In this document: in pieces, positions 1 through 5,582 of the stretch
Numbering within the stretch: the stretch's first letter is position 1
Layout: each line of letters starts with the position of its first letter
Assembly: GCA_024653875.1 (NCBI GenBank)
Contig: JANLHE010000070.1
Coordinates: 1 to 10,763 of the forward strand
Direction: 5' to 3'
Source: Acidobacteriota bacterium
Lineage (GTDB): Bacteria; Acidobacteriota; Vicinamibacteria; Vicinamibacterales; SCN-69-37
Length of the DNA: 10,763 nt
Program-made: the position numbers and the translations under genes
The notes under the pieces: generated by a model
What the model was told of the DNA's origin: nothing
Seen by the model: the letters and a program-made list of their open reading frames with translations, nothing else
Databases searched by the model: none

Positions 1-1188
1 TGCGCAGTTGTTGGCGTGGCCGCTCTTGCCCAGCACCAGGGTGTGGATCAACGCCCGGCGAACGCGCCCGATCAGAAGCCGGCCTTCGCGGGCCAGACCG
101 ACGCGCCGGAGCGCAAGACCAACGTCGCGTTCGACGTCGTGACCGTGGCGCAGGGGCTGGAGGCGCCGTGGAGCCTGGCGTTCCTGCCGAACGGCAAGAT
201 GCTGGTCACCGAGAAGCCGGGCCGCCTGCGCGTCGTGGCGGCTGACGGGACGCTGTCGCCAGCCGTGACAGGCCTGCCGCCCCTGGCGACCCGCGGGCAG
301 GGTGGCCTGCTGGACGTGGTCCTCGATCCGGCCTTCGCCACGAACCAGTTGATCTACTTCAGCTTCTCGGAGCCGCACCCGGACAACACGAACAACACCG
401 CCGTCGCGCGCGGCAGGTTCGTCGACGGCCCTGAGCCGCGCCTGGAACAGGTCCAGGTGATCTACAGCCAGTCCCCCTCGATGAACTCGGGCGGGCACTT
501 CGGCAGCCGCCTGGTGTGGGGGCGCGACGGCACGCTGTTCGTGACGCAGGGCGACCGGCAGATCACCGCGGGTCGCGAACTGGTGCAGAAGCTCGACGCG
601 CTCAACGGCAAGATCGTCCGCATCAATCCCGACGGTTCCGTTCCCAAGGACAACCCGTTTGCCGGCAAGGACGGCGCGCGACCCGAGATCTGGTCGCTCG
701 GCCACCGGAACGTGCAGGCCGCGGCCCTCAATCCCGCAACCGGCGAGCTGTGGGCCGTGGAACACGGCACGCGAGGCGGCGACGAGCTGAACATCGCGCG
801 CAAGGGCCTGAACTACGGGTGGCCCGTCGTCGCCTACGGCATCGAGTACCAGGGCAAGCCGATCACCGGCGGCATCACGTCGCAGGCGGGGATGGAACAG
901 CCCGTCTACTACTGGGATCCCGTCATCGCACCGAGCGGCATGATCTTCTACACCGCCGACCTGTTCCCCGCGTGGAAGGGCAGCGTGTTCATCGGCGGTC
1001 TAATCACCACCAACCTGGTCCGCCTCGACATCAAGGACAACCGCGTCGTTGGCGAAGAGCGCCTCCTGAAAGACCTGCAGCCGAAGGCGGAGCGGATTCG
1101 CGACGTGCGCCAGGGCCCTGAGGGCGCGATCTACGTCGTGACCGACAGCCCGCAGGGCCGCGTGCTGAAGCTGGTCCCGAAGAAGTAG
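1..1188 (+). CDS. PQQ-dependent soluble sugar dehydrogenase (Asd/YliI family), 5' end cut off by the window
   Basis: The family is a six-bladed beta-propeller quinoprotein that oxidises aldose sugars in the periplasm using PQQ and Ca2+. The frame is open to base 1. The first residues (AVVGVAALA, then Q) look like the end of a signal peptide, so the GTG at 16 is probably internal and the real start lies outside the window. Family signatures follow in order: APWSLAFLPNGKMLVTEK, GQGGLLDVVLDP, GGHFGSRLVWGRDGTLFVT (His codon at 496, matching the catalytic-base His of soluble glucose dehydrogenase), NGKIVRINPDG, LGHRNVQ (Arg codon at 706, matching the PQQ-contacting Arg), EHGTRGGDELN and GLNYGWP. 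About 395 residues are visible, normal for the family. Substrate cannot be read from sequence. The stop lies one base from the stop of the convergent downstream gene. Confidence 0.9.
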   Translation, partial: CAVVGVAALAQHQGVDQRPANAPDQKPAFAGQTDAPERKTNVAFDVVTVAQGLEAPWSLAFLPNGKMLVTEKPGRLRVVAADGTLSPAVTGLPPLATRGQGGLLDVVLDPAFATNQLIYFSFSEPHPDNTNNTAVARGRFVDGPEPRLEQVQVIYSQSPSMNSGGHFGSRLVWGRDGTLFVTQGDRQITAGRELVQKLDALNGKIVRINPDGSVPKDNPFAGKDGARPEIWSLGHRNVQAAALNPATGELWAVEHGTRGGDELNIARKGLNYGWPVVAYGIEYQGKPITGGITSQAGMEQPVYYWDPVIAPSGMIFYTADLFPAWKGSVFIGGLITTNLVRLDIKDNRVVGEERLLKDLQPKAERIRDVRQGPEGAIYVVTDSPQGRVLKLVPKK

Positions 1189-1189
1189 C

Positions 1190-1825
1190 TCATTTCGCGA
1201 TCACGAACGGCCGCCACGCGCCATCGCGGTGGTACCAGATCGTCGCGCGCCCGTCCGTCCGCGTGACCAGCACGGCGTCTGCCGACAGCGCCAGCGGTTC
1301 CGGCTCGTGGTCAGACCTGTACGTCGCCGCGCGGACGAAAGACAGGCTCTCGGGCACGCCCTCCGTCCAGGCGCGCCAGCGTCCGCCCTCGGGCCGCGAT
1401 GCCGCGACCGCCGGCGGGATGCGTTGAATCTCCTCGACCTCGGTCACCACAATTCCGCCGGGGCCGGTGGTCAGCACAAGCCGGCGCCCGTGGGTGCGAT
1501 TGTCGCCGTCGATCATCACGTCCATGATGTCGTCCGCGTCGAAGAAGCCCGCGACGGCGAATGGCGCCTGGCGGGGATCCGGCTTGTAGATGCGCTCCGC
1601 ACAGGCTGGCGGACCCGCGCAGCCCGGCCTCCACAACAAGGGCGGATAGTCGATCATCCGGCGGGGGACGAAGTCGCGATCGAACCGGTCCAGCGCCTGC
1701 TGCATGGCGTCGGGCAGGACCAGCACCGGCTCCGGGTCGCCCGTGGCGATGGCTGGCCGCTGCCCGGCCGACAGCCCAACCGTCCAGCTGAGCAGCACCG
1801 CCAGGACGCGCAGGAGCACAGGCAT
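1190..1825 (-). CDS. Exported protein of unknown function, 211 aa
   Basis: I do not recognise the family. The start is placed at the ATG at 1825-1823, because GGAGG (1834-1830) lies four bases upstream and a typical signal peptide follows at once (MPVLLRVLAVLLSWTVGLSA). A longer frame reaching a start at 1861 would overlap the preceding gene and put charged and glycine-rich residues ahead of the signal peptide. The mature part has a possible disulfide pair (PGCAGPPACAE) and an acidic segment, FFDADDIMDVMIDGDNRTHG, reminiscent of calcium-binding or FG-GAP-like loops, but this is not a firm match. It ends in a beta-rich stretch with ATIWYHRDGAWRPF. The ATG follows the M48 stop as TGA-G-ATG, with the Shine-Dalgarno inside the last M48 codons, so the two are probably translationally coupled and may act in the same compartment. 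Confidence 0.7.
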   Translation of the reverse strand: MPVLLRVLAVLLSWTVGLSAGQRPAIATGDPEPVLVLPDAMQQALDRFDRDFVPRRMIDYPPLLWRPGCAGPPACAERIYKPDPRQAPFAVAGFFDADDIMDVMIDGDNRTHGRRLVLTTGPGGIVVTEVEEIQRIPPAVAASRPEGGRWRAWTEGVPESLSFVRAATYRSDHEPEPLALSADAVLVTRTDGRATIWYHRDGAWRPFVIAK

Positions 1826-1826
1826 C

Positions 1827-4601
1827 TCACCTCCGCCGAAGGGTGGACCCCACCATTTCAAACGCCGGCGCGTACTTGTCGAACAATGACGCCGGTCCCA
1901 GGTAGCCGAACAGGATCAGGTGATCCGGGTACTCGACGATCGCGATCAGCTGTCTGAACGGGACTTCACGCCCGGTCGAATCCCTGGACGTGTAGTCGGC
2001 CACCTGCACCCGCGTCGGTCTTCCTCCCGCGGTCGTTTGGACCGGGGTTGTCGAGACCTCGGCTCCTGGCAGCTTCGCCAAACCTGCTTTGATCTCGGTC
2101 GAGAGGCCGTCAAGCGTGAAAACCTGTTTGTCATAAAACACTATCCTGATCGTCATTTCGTACGGCTCCGTGCGCGGCGCTCCCTCGATGATGACCACGT
2201 CCTTGTCGTCGCGCCTGGCCACCCAGCCCTCCGGCATTTCGCCGACGTATGGCGGACTCTCGATCGTAAAGGCGATGCGGCCTCCGGGCGTTGATGGTGG
2301 TGGCGCCGGCGCCGGCGCCGGTGCCGGCGGCGGCGTGCCGTACGTCAGGCTGTTCCAGATGATGTCGAATGCGGTGGCGAGCCGCTCGAAGTAGTCGCGT
2401 GGCGCCGCGTACTGCCCGATGCCGATGTAGTCGGGAAACTCCGCGAAGATGAAGAGCCCCCGCATGGGCGAGGCGGCGCCGGCCGTGGTCTTGCCGGACC
2501 ACGCCAGCGGAAGAATGCGGATCTGCCGGCCGCCTTCCGTGCGCTTCTCGTCGACCTCGCCAAACGCCGCGTCAGTCAGCTTGGAGTTGGCCGTGAGGAT
2601 GTCCCGCACATAGTCCTCGATGGTCCACGCCGGGCGCGCGGCGCGCGGCGCCACACGAATCCAAATCGTCGACTCCGCCTCCGGGGTCCCGGCCGGCGCC
2701 TTGAACTGCGTGGCCTCGGTGGTCAGCTTGGTGGTGGTCCAGCCCTCGGGCATTTCGCCGTTAAACGGCGCCGGCGTGAGCGAGTACGCCTCTGTCGCGA
2801 TCGCCGGACGAGCGGGTCCGGCGCCGCCGGCGGCGGCCGGCTTCATGGCGCCCGTGGCATCGGGCGCGGGCGGCAACGCGCTCAGCCGGGTCTTCATGCG
2901 GCCGAACGCCGCCGATGCCTGGACGGGTGCGCGCACGGGCAGCAACGCCGCGTACTCGCGCACCGCGTTGATGCGATTGATCGAGAACGGATGCGTGCGC
3001 ATCATCTCGTCCCACGAGTTGCGCGACGACGGGGACATCTGCTCGAACTGCTGGAACATCTCCGTCAGGCCGATCGGATCGAAGCCCGCGTCGAACGCGA
3101 TGTGGACCGCGAGGCGATCCGCCTGGGCTTCAGCCTCGCGGCTGAACGACATGGCGCCCACCGGGTTTCCGGCCTCGAGCATCCTGGCCAGGAACTTTGA
3201 CAGCTTCGAGTCGGAGGCCTTGAGGCCTTCCAACTGCTTTTGATCCTGATACGACTTGGTGATCTTCTTGGCGCCGTGATGCGCCACCGAGTGCCCGATC
3301 TCGTGCGCCAGGACGCCCGCCAGGGCGGCCTCGCTCTGCGCGGCCTCGAGCAAGCCGCGGTAGACGAAGATGAATCCCGGCACCGTGGTGGCATTGACGC
3401 CGGCGGTATCGAGCACGAAGAGTTGATAGTTGGTGGGGAACTGCTTCGCCTTGTCGACGAGCGCCTGGCAGAGCTGCTCGACGTAGGCGACGACTTCCGG
3501 GTCGGTCAGCAGCGGCACGCCTGAGCCGGACAGTTCCTTGGCGTATTCGAGACCCCACGCCAGCTCCTGGTCCGGGGTGGCGAGGTTCTTCGCGCCGCCC
3601 GTCGGGTCCTCGGCGATTTCATATCGCGCGGCAAACAGCTCGCGCGCGCCCTCAAGCAGCGTCCGCGCCTCGGTCGCGGCCTCGCCCTGATGGGGCAGCC
3701 GGACATAGCGCATCCAGAGCGCGACCGCCTCCCCGTAGCGCTGGGCTTCCTCGCGCGCGGCAATCATGCCGGCCAGCGCGCGCGTGTGTGCCGGGTCCTT
3801 CTTGTAGAAGTCCTCGTAGCGCTTGTACGCGTCGTTGGGTTTGTGCGTCTTCAGGTACGCAAACGCCGCGGACAGTTTGTATTCCGGGATCTTGTCGTTC
3901 TTGCGCTCCGCGTCATGGAACGCCGATTCGGCCTCGCGCCAGGCGCCTTGCCGCGCGAACTCCAGGCCCCGGCGGTGCGCCTCGGCGGCCGGCGTGATTC
4001 CCTCGGGACCCTCGAGGGGCGCCAGCACGCGGTCGAAGAATGCCGCGCGCGCTGTGGTGTCCACCAGAGTGCGGCCGGGCGCGGGAGCCGCCGGCGCCGC
4101 GCCGGGCGCGGTCACCTCGAACCCGGCGAACACACGGTCGAGCTCCGACTGCACGGACGCGAAGCGCGCGGCGGTCGTCCACCCCATCAGCAGGAAGTAG
4201 TGCTGGCTGGTGTCCCCGGCGTCCCTGGGAATCAGGATCAGCTTGAACCGCGCGCCGTCGTCTTCAATTTCGGCAAACGCCGCGCGGCGATTGAGGAAGG
4301 TGCCGAACCGGCTGCCGAGGACGGTGACCGAGCCATCGGCGCGCATGCGGCCGACGAACCGGGACATCACGTCGGCGACGAGCGCCGTTGCCGCCTCCTG
4401 CCGAATCTGCACGCTGACGAAAACCTCCGAGCCATCGGCCCTGGTCAGGCCCGCGACGCCGCCCAGGTCGGCCGCCTCGCGCCAGCCGGACGGAATGGCC
4501 AGCACGAACCCCTCGGAGGCCCGGACCACCTGTCGGGCCTGTCCCGGGGCAAGGGTGGGGGTCAGCAGGGCCAGAAGGAGCAGAACGGTGGACGTCGACA
4601 C
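1827..4601 (-). CDS. Exported M48 family zinc metallopeptidase with TPR region and three PsbP/DUF1795-like modules
   Basis: Predicted periplasmic or outer-membrane-associated M48 endopeptidase, the class that includes the envelope quality-control protease BepA. The GTG at 4601-4599 is chosen because GGGGAGG (4614-4608) sits six bases upstream and a hydrophobic signal follows (VLLLLALLTPTLA). An open frame to 4883 exists, but it runs antisense through the divergent pterin dehydratase gene. In the 924-residue product, residues about 30-165 form a module starting GFVLAIPSGW and about 206-310 look TPR-like. Zinc motif HEIGH is at 433-437, with the probable third ligand Glu491 in EAQAD and THPFSINRINAVREY further on. 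Two C-terminal modules each begin with GEMPEGW (615-621 and 787-793), separated by a Pro/Ala linker at about 757-773. BepA has its protease domain before TPRs; here the TPR-like region comes first. Substrate unknown. Confidence 0.88.
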   Translation of the reverse strand: MSTSTVLLLLALLTPTLAPGQARQVVRASEGFVLAIPSGWREAADLGGVAGLTRADGSEVFVSVQIRQEAATALVADVMSRFVGRMRADGSVTVLGSRFGTFLNRRAAFAEIEDDGARFKLILIPRDAGDTSQHYFLLMGWTTAARFASVQSELDRVFAGFEVTAPGAAPAAPAPGRTLVDTTARAAFFDRVLAPLEGPEGITPAAEAHRRGLEFARQGAWREAESAFHDAERKNDKIPEYKLSAAFAYLKTHKPNDAYKRYEDFYKKDPAHTRALAGMIAAREEAQRYGEAVALWMRYVRLPHQGEAATEARTLLEGARELFAARYEIAEDPTGGAKNLATPDQELAWGLEYAKELSGSGVPLLTDPEVVAYVEQLCQALVDKAKQFPTNYQLFVLDTAGVNATTVPGFIFVYRGLLEAAQSEAALAGVLAHEIGHSVAHHGAKKITKSYQDQKQLEGLKASDSKLSKFLARMLEAGNPVGAMSFSREAEAQADRLAVHIAFDAGFDPIGLTEMFQQFEQMSPSSRNSWDEMMRTHPFSINRINAVREYAALLPVRAPVQASAAFGRMKTRLSALPPAPDATGAMKPAAAGGAGPARPAIATEAYSLTPAPFNGEMPEGWTTTKLTTEATQFKAPAGTPEAESTIWIRVAPRAARPAWTIEDYVRDILTANSKLTDAAFGEVDEKRTEGGRQIRILPLAWSGKTTAGAASPMRGLFIFAEFPDYIGIGQYAAPRDYFERLATAFDIIWNSLTYGTPPPAPAPAPAPPPSTPGGRIAFTIESPPYVGEMPEGWVARRDDKDVVIIEGAPRTEPYEMTIRIVFYDKQVFTLDGLSTEIKAGLAKLPGAEVSTTPVQTTAGGRPTRVQVADYTSRDSTGREVPFRQLIAIVEYPDHLILFGYLGPASLFDKYAPAFEMVGSTLRRR

Positions 4602-4607
4602 GGGATA

Positions 4608-4614
4608 CCTCCCC
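4608..4614 (-). promoter_or_regulatory. Shine-Dalgarno of the M48 gene
   Basis: On the minus strand this reads GGGGAGG, followed by the six-base spacer TATCCC and GTG. It decides the M48 start at 4601 against the much longer upstream-open frame. Confidence 0.75.
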
Positions 4615-4737
4615 GATTCTGTGCGATGCACAACGTGGGCCACGGCAGGGTGCCATGGACGGTGGCGTCCGGACTCGACTGCCGGGTCCGCCTCGCCGGG
4701 CGACTGCGGGAAGTTCCCCTGCATCCCCCCTTGGCCG

Positions 4738-4743
4738 TAGACT
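4738..4743 (+). promoter_or_regulatory. Possible -10 element for a leaderless pterin dehydratase transcript
   Basis: TAGACT (4 of 6 matches to TATAAT) ends seven bases before the GTG at 4750, and a weak -35-like TTCCCC (4714-4719) lies 18 bases upstream. No Shine-Dalgarno precedes either candidate GTG (4744 or 4750). An in-frame TAG at 4738-4740 rules out an earlier start. A transcript beginning at the start codon fits. This is inference from spacing only. Confidence 0.3.
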
Positions 4744-4749
4744 GTGGGC

Positions 4750-5052
4750 GTGCCATTGCTGCCTGTCAAGGCTCTTGATGCCGCCCTTCGCGACCTGCCC
4801 GGATGGACCGCCGCGGCTGGCGCCATCAGCCGCCAGTTCACATGCGCGTCGTTTCCCGACGCCATCACCTTCGCCACGCGCATTGCCTTCGATGCGGAGG
4901 CCGCCGACCATCATCCCGATCTGCTCATCAGCCACAGGAAGGTCACGGTGACCTGGTCCACGCACAGCGAGGGCGGCGTCACGGAGAAGGACGTCGCGGC
5001 CGCCAGGGCCACGGACGCGCGATTCGTGCCGTCACACATTCGATCGTTATGA
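4750..5052 (+). CDS. phhB: Pterin-4a-carbinolamine dehydratase (PCD/DCoH family)
   Basis: Cytoplasmic enzyme that dehydrates 4a-hydroxytetrahydropterin so that the pterin cofactor used by aromatic amino acid hydroxylases can be recycled; family members can also act in molybdopterin-linked or regulatory roles. With the GTG at 4750 the product is 100 residues, normal for the family. Visible family features are LPGW near the N-terminus (16-19), DHHP (His54, His55) and WSTHSEGGVTEKD (His72), which align with the three catalytic histidines, followed by the family ending DVAAARATD. An alternative GTG at 4744 adds two residues. No phenylalanine hydroxylase gene is in the window, so the partner reaction is not shown. 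The stop overlaps the start of the MerR-like gene as ATGA, pointing to one transcript and coupled translation. The gene diverges from the M48 gene. Confidence 0.88.
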   Translation: MPLLPVKALDAALRDLPGWTAAAGAISRQFTCASFPDAITFATRIAFDAEAADHHPDLLISHRKVTVTWSTHSEGGVTEKDVAAARATDARFVPSHIRSL

Positions 5053-5504
5053 AGCTGAAGTCGTCGTACAGCGCGCGTGAAGTGGCGGGCCTGACCGGGC
5101 TGACCGGGCGGCAGTTGCAGTGGTGGGATGAGGCGCGCGTGTTTCCCGCATCCATCGCGCCGCGCAAGACCACGCAGGGCGGATTCACCGAGCGGCGCTA
5201 CTCGCCCGTGGACGTCCTGGAACTGCTGGCGCTGGCCGACCTGCGCCGCCGCGGCTTCGAGAACGCCACGCTGAAGCAGATGATGGAAGCGCTGCGCGAC
5301 TATTTTCGGCGCCGGCTGGCCGAGACGCTGGACGACGCCGGGGAGTTGCGGTTGCTGACCGACAACAAGGGCCTGTTCCTGCGGACCAGGCAGGGGCACG
5401 TCTTCGACCTGCTGGTGGACCCCATGCAGGCGCTGCTGGGCAGCGAGGTGCTGAAACTGAAGCCCGTCAAGGGCAAGGCGGTCAGGAAGCGGGCCGCTAA
5501 GTAA
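5049..5504 (+). CDS. MerR-family-like transcriptional regulator, 151 aa
   Basis: Probable DNA-binding regulator. Residues about 5-75 form a MerR winged helix-turn-helix: YSAREVAGLTGLTGRQLQWW aligns with the recognition helix region, then a wing containing GGFTERRYSPVDVLELLALA and the second helix pair, LRRRGFENATLKQMMEAL. The position that is usually Tyr-Trp or Tyr-Tyr in MerR proteins is Trp-Trp here. The C-terminal 65 or so residues include ELRLLTDNKGLFLRT and VFDLLVDPMQALLG and end in a basic tail (GKAVRKRAAK). I see no metal-binding cysteines, so it is not a classical metal sensor, and the ligand is unknown. The start ATG overlaps the dehydratase stop (ATGA) without its own clear Shine-Dalgarno. 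Targets are not identifiable; autoregulation of this two-gene unit is plausible but not shown. Confidence 0.78.
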   Translation: MKLKSSYSAREVAGLTGLTGRQLQWWDEARVFPASIAPRKTTQGGFTERRYSPVDVLELLALADLRRRGFENATLKQMMEALRDYFRRRLAETLDDAGELRLLTDNKGLFLRTRQGHVFDLLVDPMQALLGSEVLKLKPVKGKAVRKRAAK

Positions 5505-5570
5505 TGAGGCAATGAGGCAATGACAATGGGGCAATGGGGCAATGGGGAATGACGGGGATGGCGGGGATGT
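5503..5570. repeat. Degenerate short tandem repeats (AATGRGGC units)
   Basis: Units read AATGAGGC twice (5503-5518), AATGAC, AATGGGGC twice (5525-5540), AATGGGG, AATGAC, then GGGGATGGC and GGGGATGT. The first unit contains the last two bases of the MerR stop codon, and the array fills almost the whole gap to the M14 start. No spacers of constant length are present. Confidence 0.7.
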
Positions 5571-5575
5571 AATAT
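5570..5575 (+). promoter_or_regulatory. Possible -10 element for the M14 gene (leaderless)
   Basis: TAATAT ends seven bases before the ATG at 5583. There is no Shine-Dalgarno at a suitable distance; the nearest G-rich runs belong to the tandem repeat, more than ten bases away. A leaderless transcript fits. No convincing -35 is visible in the repeat. Confidence 0.35.
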
Positions 5576-5582
5576 TGCCCGC

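Noticed and set aside
3690..4778. Plus-strand open frame of 362 codons across the M48 gene
   Set aside because: Arg/Gly/Ala-rich translation with no recognisable motif, opposite a clearly coding strand; a product of high GC content.
4602..4883. Longer N-terminus for the M48 protein (frame open to 4883)
   Set aside because: The extension lacks family features and runs antisense through the well-supported pterin dehydratase gene. A strong Shine-Dalgarno and signal peptide start at 4601.
5503..5570. CRISPR-like array
   Set aside because: Repeat units are only about eight bases, degenerate and without unique spacers of constant length; no cas gene in the window.
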